Of a stretch of DNA of 64,000 bases, positions 16,565 to 25,819 are shown piece after piece. Below the pieces are notes generated by a model. The model saw only the letters and a list, made by a program, of their open reading frames with translations, made no database searches and was not told the origin of the DNA. Origin of the DNA: Pseudomonas citrullilanati (GTDB lineage: Bacteria > Pseudomonadota > Gammaproteobacteria > Pseudomonadales > Pseudomonadaceae); contig NZ_JAUQOP010000031.1 in assembly GCF_030580855.1 (NCBI RefSeq), forward strand, positions 1 to 64,000, in the 5' to 3' direction. The first letter of the stretch is position 1; each line of letters opens with the position of its first letter. The translations under genes and the position numbers were made by a program.

Positions 16565-19222
16565 TTACGCCAGGCTCTTGCTCACCACCTCGAACACATC
16601 GCTGGACAGCCCGCCGGACGCCAGGATGCGTTCCAGCTCGGCTTTCATCAGCGCCTGGCGGGCGCTGTCGTATTTGCGCCAGCGGGTCAGCGGCGCGAGT
16701 TGGCGCGAGGCGATCTGCGGGTTGAAGCCGTTGAGCTGGATGACCAGGTCGGCCAGGAAGCGATAGCCGGAGCCGTCGGCGGCGTGGAAGTTGATCAGGT
16801 TCTGCCCGGCGAATGCGCCGATCAGCGCCCGCACCTTGTTCGGGTTCTTCAGATTGAACGCCGGGTGTTCCATCAGTGCCTTGACCCGCGCCAGGCCGCC
16901 CGGCAACGGGCTGCCGGCCTGGACGCTGAACCATTGGTCCATGACCAGCGGGTTGCCCTTGAAGTTTTCCGCGAACACTTCCAGGGCGCGGGCCTTCTCG
17001 GTTTCGAATGGCGAATTGACCAACACCGCCAGCGCGGTCAGGCGTTCGGTCATGTTGTCGGCGGTGTCGAACTGCTCCAGGGTCGCGCTCAGCACTTCGG
17101 GCCTGCCGGTGAGCATCAGGTACGACAGCGCGATGTTCTGCAACGCGCGACGGGCGAAATGCTCGGCCTCGGCCACGTAGGACGTGCGTTTCGACAGGTC
17201 ACGGTTGGCCTCATAACGCAGCCACAAGGCTTCGAACAGGTTCTCGGCCAACTGCTGGCGGGCAAACTCGCGGGCGGCGTGGATCGCCTCGACGTCCGCC
17301 ACCTCGCTGATTTCCGTCAGGTACGCTTCGCTCGGCAGCGAGAGCATTTCCGCGACCATGGCCTGGTCCAGGGATTCGTCCGACAGCACACTGCGCAGCG
17401 CGCTGACCAGCCGCGGATCCAGCGTCAGCGTGGCGCCCTGCTGGTGCTGGCCGATCAACTCCTGCAACACCTGCACCGACAATTGCTGGCCGGCGTCCCA
17501 GCGGTTGAACCCGTCGCTGTCGTGCTGCATCAGGAACATCAGCTGGTCGCGGTTGTACGGGAAGCTCAGCTTCACCGGCGCCGAGAAACCGCGCAGCAGC
17601 GATGGCAGGGGTTGTTCGGCGATGTCGACGAAGGTGAAGGTCTGCTCGGCCTCGGTCACCGAGAGCACCCGGGACGTGCCGCTCGCCGCCGCTTCCCCGG
17701 CCAGGCGCAACGGGATTTCGGCGCCCTTGCCATCCAGCAGGCCCAGTTCGACCGGAATCACGAACGGCAGCTTTTCCTGCTTGTCCGGGGTCGGCGGGCA
17801 GCTCTGGCTGAAGGTCAGGCTGTAGGTCCTGGCCGCGGCGTCGTAGGACTCGGTCACCGCCAGTCGTGGCGTACCGGCCTGGCTGTACCAGCGCTTGAAC
17901 TGGCTCAAGTCGACGCCGTTGGCATCTTCCATGGCCTTGATGAAGTCGTCGCAGGTCACGGCCTGGCCGTCGTGACGCTCGAAGTACAGGTCGCTGCCCT
18001 TGCGGAAGCCTTCCGCCCCCAGGAGCGTGTGGATCATGCCGACCACTTCCGAGCCCTTTTCGTACACGGTCAGGGTGTAGAAGTTGGAGATCTCGATGAA
18101 GCTGTCCGGACGCACCGGGTGGGCCATGGGGCCGGCGTCTTCAGCGAACTGGTGGGTGCGCAGGTAGGCCACGTCCTGGATACGCTTGACGGTGGCGGAG
18201 TTCATGTCGGCGGAGAAACCGGCGTCGCGGAACACCGTGAAGCCTTCCTTGAGCGACAGTTGGAACCAGTCGCGGCAAGTCACGCGGTTGCCCGACCAGT
18301 TGTGGAAGTATTCGTGGGCGACGATGGCCTCGACCCGCTGGTGCGCGGCGTCGGTGGCGGTTTCGGCGCGGGCCAGCACGGCGCTGGAGTTGAAGATGTT
18401 CAGGCCCTTGTTTTCCATGGCCCCCATGTTGAAGTCGTTGACCGCGACGATCATGAAGATGTCCAGGTCGTACTCGCGCCCGTACACCTCTTCGTCCCAG
18501 CGCATCGACTTCTTCAGGCTGGTCATCGCGTGCTGGCACTTGTCGATGTTTTCCGGCTCGACGTAGATACGCAGCGCCACGGTGCGTTGGTTCATGGTGG
18601 TGAAGGTGTCTTCGACGCACCACAGGTCACCGGCCACCAGGGCGAACAGGTAGGCCGGCTTCTTGAACGGGTCTTCCCAGGTCGCCCAGTGCCGGCCGTC
18701 CTCGCCGGGGCCGCTGGCGATCGGGTTGCCGTTGGACAGCAGCACCGGGTAGCTGTGCTGCTCGGCCACCACGGTGGTGGTGAACTTGCTCATCACGTCC
18801 GGGCGGTCGAGGTAATAGGTGATCTTGCGGAAACCCTCGGCCTCGCACTGGGTGCAGAACATGCCACCGGACTTGTACAGGCCTTCCAGGGCGGTGTTGG
18901 TTTCCGGGTGGATCCTTACGGTGGTGTCGACGGTAAAGGCCTGGGCCTTGGGCTGGACGGTCAGGTGGCTGTCGTCCAATTGATAGTCGCCCGGGGCCAG
19001 GTCGCTGTCATCGAGCTTGATCGAGACCAGCTCCAGGTGCTGGCCGTCGAGCACCAGCGGCGGCAGGCCGGCACCGCGCTCGGGGTTGCGGCGCATCACC
19101 AGTTGCGCATGGACCAGGCTGTGGTCCTCGAACAACTCGAAGGTCAGGTGCGTCTCGTCGATCAGGTACTCGGGCGCCTGATAGTCCTTCAGGTAGATCA
19201 TCTTCGGTTGTTCGGTGCGCAT
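16565..19222 (-). CDS. pepN: Aminopeptidase N (M1 family)
   Basis: The 885-aa protein is a zinc-dependent M1 aminopeptidase that releases N-terminal residues from peptides in the cytoplasm. The exopeptidase motif GAMENKG and the zinc site HEYFHNWSG followed by the KEGFTVFRD glutamate are intact. The N-terminal beta domain, central catalytic domain and long C-terminal helical domain give the usual length of about 880 aa. It is last in the run nadK to pepN and starts 13 bp after the DUF2797 stop, so it is probably cotranscribed. No clear terminator with a T-run was found downstream; a short GC hairpin lies near 16540-16560. Confidence 0.96.
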   Translation of the reverse strand: MRTEQPKMIYLKDYQAPEYLIDETHLTFELFEDHSLVHAQLVMRRNPERGAGLPPLVLDGQHLELVSIKLDDSDLAPGDYQLDDSHLTVQPKAQAFTVDTTVRIHPETNTALEGLYKSGGMFCTQCEAEGFRKITYYLDRPDVMSKFTTTVVAEQHSYPVLLSNGNPIASGPGEDGRHWATWEDPFKKPAYLFALVAGDLWCVEDTFTTMNQRTVALRIYVEPENIDKCQHAMTSLKKSMRWDEEVYGREYDLDIFMIVAVNDFNMGAMENKGLNIFNSSAVLARAETATDAAHQRVEAIVAHEYFHNWSGNRVTCRDWFQLSLKEGFTVFRDAGFSADMNSATVKRIQDVAYLRTHQFAEDAGPMAHPVRPDSFIEISNFYTLTVYEKGSEVVGMIHTLLGAEGFRKGSDLYFERHDGQAVTCDDFIKAMEDANGVDLSQFKRWYSQAGTPRLAVTESYDAAARTYSLTFSQSCPPTPDKQEKLPFVIPVELGLLDGKGAEIPLRLAGEAAASGTSRVLSVTEAEQTFTFVDIAEQPLPSLLRGFSAPVKLSFPYNRDQLMFLMQHDSDGFNRWDAGQQLSVQVLQELIGQHQQGATLTLDPRLVSALRSVLSDESLDQAMVAEMLSLPSEAYLTEISEVADVEAIHAAREFARQQLAENLFEALWLRYEANRDLSKRTSYVAEAEHFARRALQNIALSYLMLTGRPEVLSATLEQFDTADNMTERLTALAVLVNSPFETEKARALEVFAENFKGNPLVMDQWFSVQAGSPLPGGLARVKALMEHPAFNLKNPNKVRALIGAFAGQNLINFHAADGSGYRFLADLVIQLNGFNPQIASRQLAPLTRWRKYDSARQALMKAELERILASGGLSSDVFEVVSKSLA

Positions 19223-19235
19223 GGGTCGAATCCTT

Positions 19236-20069
19236 CTACTGATGCACGGCGAGCTGGTAGGCCGTGTATTTACGAATGTTGATCACGCCGGTATCGAAAA
19301 TCAGGTACTGGCCCTTGATTCCCAGCAACGTGCCCTCGGCGATCGGGTCCTTGTCCAGGTTGAAGCTGACGATCTTGGCCGGGTACTGCATCACCGGATA
19401 ACGGATCTCGACGGGCTCGACGTCCGCTATGGTCTGGATCGCCTGCAAGCCGAATCGTTCCTGCAAGGCCTGCAAACCCTGGGCGCAACTTTCAAACAGC
19501 GCATCGCGGATCTGCGGCAAGTCCACCGCGACGGCGTCGCCCTTGAGCAAGGCGCGCCAGTTGGTCTTGTCCGCCACCTGGCTGCGGAACAGGTCCTCGA
19601 CGAACCCCGATTGCTGGCGGGTGGCGACCCGCAGGATCGGCAGCGCCTGGCTGGCGCCCTGGTCCAGCCAGCGGGTCGGCAACTGGGTGGCGCGGGTGAT
19701 GCCGACCTTCACGCCGGACGAATTCGCCAGGTACACCACGTGGTCGGTCATGCAGAACCGCTCGCCCCACGCCGGCTCGCGGCAGGTGCCCGCTTCGAAA
19801 TGGCAGCGCTCGGGGCTCATGATGCACACATCGCACTGCGCCAGCTTGGTCATGCACGGGTAGCAATAGCCCTGGCTGAAGCTGGTCTTGGTCCGGCGCC
19901 CGCAATGGCTGCAATGGATCGCGCCGAGGAACTCCAGGCGCAGCGTGCTGCCGATCAACGGGTTGACCGGCACCTCGACATCGCCCAGGCGAAAGGCATA
20001 TTGAACGGTCGGCCCGTCATCGAGGCGTGCCGACATCTTGCTGATTGCACCGCGGCCAATCTCGATCAA
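19236..20069 (-). CDS. DUF2797 zinc-ribbon-like protein
   Basis: The 277-aa protein reads LIEIGRGAISKMSARLDD from a TTG start whose TTGA overlaps the TGA stop of the upstream DUF1315 gene, so coupled translation is likely. A later ATG (MSARLDD) is the alternative. Cysteine pairs IHCSHC, YCYPC, CDVC and nearby cysteine and histidine residues (RCHF, TCREP) form a probable metal-binding ribbon in the first half. The segment VYLANSSGVKVGITRATQLPTRWLDQGA resembles a GIY-YIG-like strand-turn arrangement, as I recall for DUF2797. The molecular function is not known to me. Conserved order with DUF1315 and pepN is a Pseudomonas core trait. Confidence 0.85.
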   Translation of the reverse strand: MIEIGRGAISKMSARLDDGPTVQYAFRLGDVEVPVNPLIGSTLRLEFLGAIHCSHCGRRTKTSFSQGYCYPCMTKLAQCDVCIMSPERCHFEAGTCREPAWGERFCMTDHVVYLANSSGVKVGITRATQLPTRWLDQGASQALPILRVATRQQSGFVEDLFRSQVADKTNWRALLKGDAVAVDLPQIRDALFESCAQGLQALQERFGLQAIQTIADVEPVEIRYPVMQYPAKIVSFNLDKDPIAEGTLLGIKGQYLIFDTGVINIRKYTAYQLAVHQ

Positions 20070-20326
20070 TGGATGGCGTCCGACTTGAACAGGATATTCG
20101 GCACCTCGGTCGATTTCGACTGGCACTCCTGCGGGCCCATGTAGCCGGTACGCTCTTCTTCGGGCAGGTTCTGGATTTCCCAGGCGATCATCGCCTGCAG
20201 CGACAACTCGCGCTGTTCGGCGGTGAGTTTGTTGCCATCGGCCCATTTGCCGATTTCCACCGCCAGTTTCAGGCTGCGGTAGATGTCGGGGGTGATGTTC
20301 TGGATCATTTCGTTGAACGAGGACAT
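20066..20326 (-). CDS. DUF1315 (YeaC-like) small protein
   Basis: An 86-aa protein starting MSSFNEMIQNITPDIYRSLK. A TTG ten codons upstream is possible but less likely. It matches the YeaC/DUF1315 family of small soluble gamma-proteobacterial proteins. KWADGNKLTAEQRELSLQAMIAWE and the ERTGYMGPQECQSKS segment are the recognisable parts. No enzymatic motif is seen and the function is unknown. It lies about 60 bp after the rhomboid gene, and its stop overlaps the DUF2797 start. Confidence 0.85.
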   Translation of the reverse strand: MSSFNEMIQNITPDIYRSLKLAVEIGKWADGNKLTAEQRELSLQAMIAWEIQNLPEEERTGYMGPQECQSKSTEVPNILFKSDAIH

Positions 20327-20386
20327 GGGTTCTCCGCGCGTTCGTTTAAGGGCCAATATAAATAAGGTCGACTGTCGGGCACGGTC

Positions 20387-21262
20387 CTACCGCCGGGACA
20401 TTTTACGCCGGGCGAACAACCCGCCCAACAAGCCCGTGAAGCAACCGATGAGCAACCCGCCCACATGGGCGCCGTTGGCGATCTCGCCGAAACCGATCAG
20501 CGAGACCAGCCCGGACAGGCACAGCGCCAGCCACCCCAGCATCATTGCCAGGACCCCACGGGGCAGCCGATAGGCCGGGTTCGGCGCCAGCCATTGATAG
20601 ATCCAGCAATGCCCCAGCAGGCCATACAACACACCGGACAAGCCGCCAAACAGCGACGGGCCGCTGACCAGGTACTGGACGAAATTGGACACCAGGCTGA
20701 ACAGCAGCGTCAGCCCCAGCAGGTTGATGCCGCCCTGGCGCGCTTCGATCCGGCGCCCCAGCTCCCAATACCACAGGCCATTCATGGCGATGTGCAGGAA
20801 ACCGAAATGGATCAGCATCGGCGTCACCAGGCGCCACCACTGCCCCGCCGCCAGGCTGTCGGCCAGGGGGGTGAACTGGATGTAGTCGCCGGCGATGCGA
20901 AATTCGAGGAAGGTCAGCCAATGCAATGCCTGGAGATTCTCGCCCAACAGGGTCACCACGCCCACGGCGAGGCTCAGCAACAGCACCAGCGCGGTGATCG
21001 GGCTGCGGGTCACCTGCTCGACGAAACCCGGCCGTTTCGGCGGGGTGCCAATGATCGGCAATTCCAGCGACTGGTCGGGATCGCCGTCCGGAAAACGTCC
21101 GTAGAGGATACGCACATCGTCGCCGATGTCGTCCGGCACCCAGAGCACTTGCTCGCCCGCCTCTTCGCTGACCCGGTGAGGCACCTGCAGGCGTTGCAAC
21201 AGCGTGACGAAACCGCTCAGGTCCGCGGTCAATGGCAAGCGCACCACGGCGACCAGGTTCAC
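20387..21262 (-). CDS. Rhomboid-family intramembrane serine protease
   Basis: The 291-aa protein starts at a GTG whose GTGA overlaps the stop of the metallophosphatase gene. The soluble N-terminal region of about 95 residues is followed by six or seven membrane helices. GlpG-type catalytic features are present: the serine in GGLSGVLYGLLGH, the histidine in GAHVGGLLIG and the oxyanion-hole asparagine in HIAMNGLWYWELG. Rhomboids cleave membrane-spanning segments of substrate proteins, aiding membrane protein quality control or signalling. The N-terminal cytoplasmic domain (VPDDIGDDVRILYGRFP) is typical of pseudomonad versions. The substrate is unknown. The overlap argues for coupled expression with its neighbours. 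Confidence 0.92.
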   Translation of the reverse strand: MNLVAVVRLPLTADLSGFVTLLQRLQVPHRVSEEAGEQVLWVPDDIGDDVRILYGRFPDGDPDQSLELPIIGTPPKRPGFVEQVTRSPITALVLLLSLAVGVVTLLGENLQALHWLTFLEFRIAGDYIQFTPLADSLAAGQWWRLVTPMLIHFGFLHIAMNGLWYWELGRRIEARQGGINLLGLTLLFSLVSNFVQYLVSGPSLFGGLSGVLYGLLGHCWIYQWLAPNPAYRLPRGVLAMMLGWLALCLSGLVSLIGFGEIANGAHVGGLLIGCFTGLLGGLFARRKMSRR

Positions 21263-22230
21263 TGCACCACCTCGGGCCGCTCGACATCGACCCAGACAAA
21301 CTTGTGCGGGTCCAGGCGGGTTTCCTGGTCGAGCCGGTAGGCGACCAGCTTGCCGTAGAGCACCGCGCTGTAGTCCAGGCACGCCAGGTTCGGCCGGATG
21401 GGCGCCGGCTTGCCGCTGCGCCAGTAGTGACCGACGAACAGCAACGGTTCATCGATGCCGTAGCGCAACAGGTTGTTCTTCTCGTCGGGCGACAATGGCC
21501 TGCGCGCCACCGGTTCGGGCAGCGCATCGGGCTGGAACACGATGTCCCCATAGGTCTTCGGGTCGTCTTCCCAGAACTTGGTGCGAAAGAACGACCGGGT
21601 CAGGCCATCGCCACCCGTGAGGGTCATGCCATGGGGCAGGCGCATGTCCGTGCCGCGCAGCAGGCGGTCGAACACCGTGCAGGCGAAGCTGCCCGATTGC
21701 GCCGAGGCCTGGAGGAAATGCTCGTCGATGCAGCCGTCGGGGAACAACCCCCGCAGCGGCTCGATCAGGCCGGCATCCCAACAGGCATGCACCACCCGGA
21801 ACCGGCCCGCGTCGACAAACAGCGGCAGCTCATAGAACCACTCGAGGAAATCATGCCAGTCGCCAGGGTGCTGCTCGAACTGGGTCAGCGTCTCGTTGAG
21901 CAGGCGGGCATGGCGCGGGGTGTGTTCGCGCACGTAGCGCTGGCCGCTGCCGGGCAACGCCGGGGTGCTCCAGCCCAGGGCGTTGAATTCGTGGTTGCCC
22001 ATGATACACAACGCCTGGCCGGCCTCGACCATGTCGTGGACGATGTGCAGCGCCTCGCGGATCCGCGGCCCACGGTCGATGATATCGCCCAGGAACACGG
22101 CCATGCGCGACGGATGCCGCCAGACCCCGCCCTGCTTGTGGTAACCGAGTCGGTCCAGCAGGTGTTCCAGGGTCAGGGCGCATCCGTGCACGTCACCGAT
22201 CAGGTCGTAACTGCGCGCAGGATCGAGCAT
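21259..22230 (-). CDS. Metallophosphoesterase (PrpA/ApaH-like)
   Basis: The 323-aa protein is a calcineurin-like phosphatase. The dimetal motifs are in order: DLIGDVHG (D13, H15), FLGDIIDRGP, IMGNHE and a later VVHACWD histidine. The family includes diadenosine tetraphosphatase and protein phosphatases PrpA/PrpB. This protein is longer than either, with an insert of about 80 residues after GNHEFN, so I do not name a substrate. Its ATG overlaps the nadK stop as TGATG, and its own stop overlaps the rhomboid start, making a tightly packed trio. Confidence 0.85.
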   Translation of the reverse strand: MLDPARSYDLIGDVHGCALTLEHLLDRLGYHKQGGVWRHPSRMAVFLGDIIDRGPRIREALHIVHDMVEAGQALCIMGNHEFNALGWSTPALPGSGQRYVREHTPRHARLLNETLTQFEQHPGDWHDFLEWFYELPLFVDAGRFRVVHACWDAGLIEPLRGLFPDGCIDEHFLQASAQSGSFACTVFDRLLRGTDMRLPHGMTLTGGDGLTRSFFRTKFWEDDPKTYGDIVFQPDALPEPVARRPLSPDEKNNLLRYGIDEPLLFVGHYWRSGKPAPIRPNLACLDYSAVLYGKLVAYRLDQETRLDPHKFVWVDVERPEVVQ

Positions 22231-23120
22231 CAGTCGCCTCCACCCCCCAGCCGACTGCCCCAGCCGAGCTTGGTCCGGCAGACTTCATAGTAGTTGTGAT
22301 CCAGCGGGTGGATCAGGCGCAGCTTCTGCGCTTTCTTGCTGACGGTGATGGTGTCACCCGGCGCGCAGGTGAAATGGTTCTGGCCGTCACAGGACACTTG
22401 CGGGTAGATCTGCATATCCTTGGACACGACGATTTTCAGCTCACTGTTGCCATCGACCACGATGGGTCGCCCAGACAAGGTATGGGGGTACATGGGCACA
22501 ATCACAATAGCGTCGAGCTTGGGGTGCATGATCGGGCCGCCCGCAGACAGCGCGTAGGCCGTGGACCCTGTGGGGGTGGCGACGATCAGCCCGTCGGCCT
22601 TCTGGCTGCAGACGAACTGGCCGTCGATGTACAGCTCGAATTCGATCATCCGGGTCGACTTGCCCGGGTGCAGCACCACGTCGTTGAGGGCGTCGCCCTG
22701 GCCGATGGCTTCGGCGTGGCGGCGGACTTCGGCTTGCAGCAGGAAGCGGTTTTCCACCAGGTAGTGGCCGTCCAGCACCTCGGCGACCTTGATTTCCAGC
22801 TCGTCCGGACGGATATCGGTCAGGAACCCCAGGCTGCCGCGGTTGATCCCCAGCACCGGAATGTTGTGCCGCGCCAGCGCCCGTGCGGCCCCCAACAGGC
22901 TGCCGTCACCGCCGACCACGATCACCATGTCGCAGACTTCGCCAAGCATCTTGCGTGAAGACGTTTGCAAGCCATGGCCAGGCAACACCTCGGCGATGGT
23001 GTCTTCGAGGATCACATGCAGGTGTCGCTCCAGGAGGAAGCGTTTGAGACGGCGAACGGTGTCCAGCACCTGCGAACTGCCCAGGCGACCGATGATGCCG
23101 ATATTGCGAAATTGCTCCAT
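22230..23120 (-). CDS. nadK: NAD kinase
   Basis: The 296-aa cytosolic enzyme phosphorylates NAD to NADP. The diagnostic GGDGS motif is present (VVGGDGSLLGAAR, about residue 69), as are the NE-like segment GSLGFLTDI and TPTGSTAYALSAGGPI near the C-terminus, where the second nucleotide site lies. AGGAG precedes the ATG, and the length matches the family. It is first in the six-gene minus-strand series ending in pepN and divergent from the DUF1853 gene 105 bp away, so that gap should carry the promoter for both directions. Confidence 0.96.
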   Translation of the reverse strand: MEQFRNIGIIGRLGSSQVLDTVRRLKRFLLERHLHVILEDTIAEVLPGHGLQTSSRKMLGEVCDMVIVVGGDGSLLGAARALARHNIPVLGINRGSLGFLTDIRPDELEIKVAEVLDGHYLVENRFLLQAEVRRHAEAIGQGDALNDVVLHPGKSTRMIEFELYIDGQFVCSQKADGLIVATPTGSTAYALSAGGPIMHPKLDAIVIVPMYPHTLSGRPIVVDGNSELKIVVSKDMQIYPQVSCDGQNHFTCAPGDTITVSKKAQKLRLIHPLDHNYYEVCRTKLGWGSRLGGGGD

Positions 23121-23225
23121 GAGGCTCCTGCGAGGGTCTGCGGCGGGCGAAAATCACGATTATGGGCGAAAGCGCCCGTTAGACAAAATTCTTTAAGCCT
23201 TCGCCGCAACGGCTATGCTCGCAAA

Positions 23226-24191
23226 ATGATCCTGTTCCCTGAATTGCTGGACCTGCCCCGCCGCCTGCGCCACCCCGAGGTGCGCGACCTGGCGTGGGCG
23301 CTGCTTGCCCCACCGATGCTCATCGACACGCCCTGGCCCCAGCGCCATCCGCTGACCCGCAGTGACTGGGTACGCAACCCCGATCGCCTGGAGCACTGGC
23401 TGAGGCAACTGGACCGTGACAGCTACTCGCTGTTGCAGTGGCTGTCCCAGGGGCGAACGCGGCGCCTGGGGTTGTATTACGAACGGTTGTGGCAGTTCGC
23501 CGTGCAACATGCACCGGGCATCGAGCTGATCGCCGCCAACCTGCCGATCCGGCGCGAAGGCCATACCCTGGGCGAGCTGGACCTGTTGTTGCGCGATGAC
23601 GAGGGCATCCATCACCTGGAACTGGCGATCAAGCTCTACCTCGGCCCCCGACAGGGGAATGGCCAAGACACCGCGCAATGGCTGGGCCCGGGCAGCCACG
23701 ACCGGCTCGACCGCAAACTGACCCACCTGCGCGAACACCAGCTGCCGATCTCGGCGCGCCCGGAAAGCCGCGAGGCCCTGGCGGCGCTGGGCATTGAAGC
23801 GTCGGGGGGCGAATCGCTGCGGTCCGAACTCTGGCTGGGCGGCTACTTGCTCTACCCCTGGCCAAACCCGGCCGAACCGCCGATGGGCGCCCACCCCCGG
23901 CATTTGCGTGGCCGTTGGCTGCATCAGCGCGACTGGCCGGCATTCGTCGCCCAACGTCCGCCGGGGCGCTGGCAACCCCTGCCCCGCGCCGCCTGGCTGG
24001 CCCCGGCGCATTATCCGGCCGAGCAAACCTGGAGCGGCGCGCAGCTGGAGGCCTGGCGGATGGCCCTGGACCCCATGGCCCCCGCGCAACTGCTGGTGCG
24101 CCTGGGGGAAAACAGCGAGGGCGAGTGGGAAGAAGCCGAACGGGTGTTCCTGGTGGCGGATCTTTGGCCGGATGTGCCGGGGAGTGGTTGA
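23226..24191 (+). CDS. DUF1853 family protein
   Basis: A 321-aa protein starting MILFPELLDLPRRLRHPEVRDLAWAL. The frame is open for about 87 codons further upstream, but that part overlaps nadK on the other strand. The family is a gamma-proteobacterial one of unknown function. The segment REGHTLGELDLLLRDDEGIHHLELAIKLYLG resembles the E..DxLL....xxxxExKx pattern of PD-(D/E)XK nucleases, with D and E followed by K, so a nuclease fold is conceivable. The Trp/Pro/Leu-rich C-terminus shows nothing further. It is divergent from nadK. Confidence 0.85.
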   Translation: MILFPELLDLPRRLRHPEVRDLAWALLAPPMLIDTPWPQRHPLTRSDWVRNPDRLEHWLRQLDRDSYSLLQWLSQGRTRRLGLYYERLWQFAVQHAPGIELIAANLPIRREGHTLGELDLLLRDDEGIHHLELAIKLYLGPRQGNGQDTAQWLGPGSHDRLDRKLTHLREHQLPISARPESREALAALGIEASGGESLRSELWLGGYLLYPWPNPAEPPMGAHPRHLRGRWLHQRDWPAFVAQRPPGRWQPLPRAAWLAPAHYPAEQTWSGAQLEAWRMALDPMAPAQLLVRLGENSEGEWEEAERVFLVADLWPDVPGSG

Positions 24192-24215
24192 GTGTCGCGG
24201 CGCCTGTCAGGGCCT

Positions 24216-24308
24216 CATCGCGAGCAAGCTCGCTCCCACAGGTCATGTGCAGATCATCAATGCTGCAAGCTACACAAATCCACTGTGGGAGCGAGCCCGC
24301 TCGCGAAG
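24216..24308. repeat. REP pair, family A
   Basis: Inverted copies at 24216-24241 and 24282-24308, the second with a CCGCTC variant arm. The pair lies between the convergent DUF1853 and arsB genes and is a plausible two-way transcription barrier. Confidence 0.85.
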
Positions 24309-24321
24309 GGCGCGCCTCGGT

Positions 24322-25605
24322 CTAGAAGGACAACCGCACCGCCAACGCCGCCAGCGTCACCAGCAACACCGGCGCCGTCAGCACGATCCCGACCTTGAAG
24401 TAATAGCCCCAGCCGATCCGGATATCCTTGCGCGCCAGCACATGCAGCCACAGCAACGTGGCAAGGCTGCCGATCGGGGTGATCTTCGGGCCCAGGTCGC
24501 TGCCGATGACGTTGGCGTAGATCATCGCCTCCTTCACGGCCCCGGTGGCCTGGCTGGCGTCGATGGACAAGGCGCCGATCAGCACCGTCGGCAAATTGTT
24601 CATGACCGACGACAACAGCGCCGTCAGCAGGCCGGTGCCCATGGCCGCGCCCCACACCCCGTAGGCCGCGAAGCCGTCGAGCCAGTGGGCGAGATAGCCG
24701 GTCAGCCCGGCGTTGCGCAGGCCGTAGACCACCAGGTACATGCCAAGGGAGAAGATTACGATCTGCCACGGCGCCTCCTTCATCGCCTTGCGGGTGGAGA
24801 TCTTGTGGCCACGGGCCGCGACGCCCAGCAGCAACGCGGCGCACACCGCCGAGATCGCGCTGATGGGAATGCCCAGCGGCTCCAGGGCAAAGCAGCCCAC
24901 CAGCAGGATCACCAGGACCGCCCAGCCGGCGTAGAAAGTCGCCTTGTCATGGATCGCCGTGGCCGGATCGTCCAACTGATGGGGGTCATAATCGCCGGGG
25001 ATGTCGCGCCGGAAGAACCACAGCAGGATCCCCAGGCTGGCCGCCACGCTCACCAGGTTCACCGGCACCATGACCGCCGCGTAGCGGTTGAAGCCAATGC
25101 CGAAGAAGTCCGCCGACACGATGTTCACCAGGTTCGACACCACCAGCGGCAGGCTCGCGGTGTCGGCGATGAAGCCGGCGCCCATCACGAACGCCAGGGT
25201 CGCCGCCGAGGAAAAGCGCAGCGCCAGGAGCATCGAGATCACGATCGGGGTCAGGATCAGCGCCGCCCCGTCGTTGGCGAACAACGCCGACACCAGCGCA
25301 CCGAGCAACACCATGTAGGCAAACAGCTTGCGCCCACTGCCCCGGCCCCACCGGGCCACGTGCAGGGCCGCCCAAGCGAAGAACCCGGCCTCGTCCAGCA
25401 ACAGGCTGATGATGATCAACGCGACAAACGTGCCGGTGGCATTCCAGATGATCTGCCACACCAGCGGGATGTCGGCCAGATGCACCACTCCGCTGAACAA
25501 GGCCAACAGGGCGCCTAACGTGGCGCTCCAGCCAACGCCGAGCCCCTTGGGTTGCCAGATCACCAGCGTGATGGTCAGCAGGAAAATCAATGACGCGATG
25601 AGCAT
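24322..25605 (-). CDS. arsB: Arsenite/antimonite efflux pump membrane protein
   Basis: The 427-aa inner-membrane protein has about twelve hydrophobic segments and fits ArsB of the ion-transporter superfamily. It exports arsenite using the proton gradient or the ArsA ATPase. Recognisable parts are LIIISLLLDEAGFFAWAALHVA, LFANDGAALILTPIV and FIADTASLPLVVSNLVNIVSADFF. In most pseudomonads it is followed by arsC and preceded by arsR. Neither lies next to it here, so this is an orphan pump gene in this window. The 214-bp upstream gap shows no clear ArsR box. Length is normal, and the protein looks functional. Confidence 0.92.
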   Translation of the reverse strand: MLIASLIFLLTITLVIWQPKGLGVGWSATLGALLALFSGVVHLADIPLVWQIIWNATGTFVALIIISLLLDEAGFFAWAALHVARWGRGSGRKLFAYMVLLGALVSALFANDGAALILTPIVISMLLALRFSSAATLAFVMGAGFIADTASLPLVVSNLVNIVSADFFGIGFNRYAAVMVPVNLVSVAASLGILLWFFRRDIPGDYDPHQLDDPATAIHDKATFYAGWAVLVILLVGCFALEPLGIPISAISAVCAALLLGVAARGHKISTRKAMKEAPWQIVIFSLGMYLVVYGLRNAGLTGYLAHWLDGFAAYGVWGAAMGTGLLTALLSSVMNNLPTVLIGALSIDASQATGAVKEAMIYANVIGSDLGPKITPIGSLATLLWLHVLARKDIRIGWGYYFKVGIVLTAPVLLVTLAALAVRLSF

Positions 25606-25819
25606 GCGCTACAGCCTTGGAAAAACGCCTCCACGCACCCGCAACGCCACGCACGCGTGGAAGTGGTCGGCCGGCGCCGTGGAAGACAATCGACGGGATA
25701 ATAGAGGCCGGGCTTGAGGATCATGCCTGGCGGACAACGGGCGAATATAGTCCAGAATGCCGCACTCTGGCGAGAGCGCTCGCCCCCTCGCCAGGGTGCC
25801 CGTCTGGCCGATCAGGGCT

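Noticed and set aside
25767..25794. Terminator after the flavin reductase gene
   Set aside because: An 8-bp stem is present, but no T-run follows on the minus strand, so only a weak structure is claimed.
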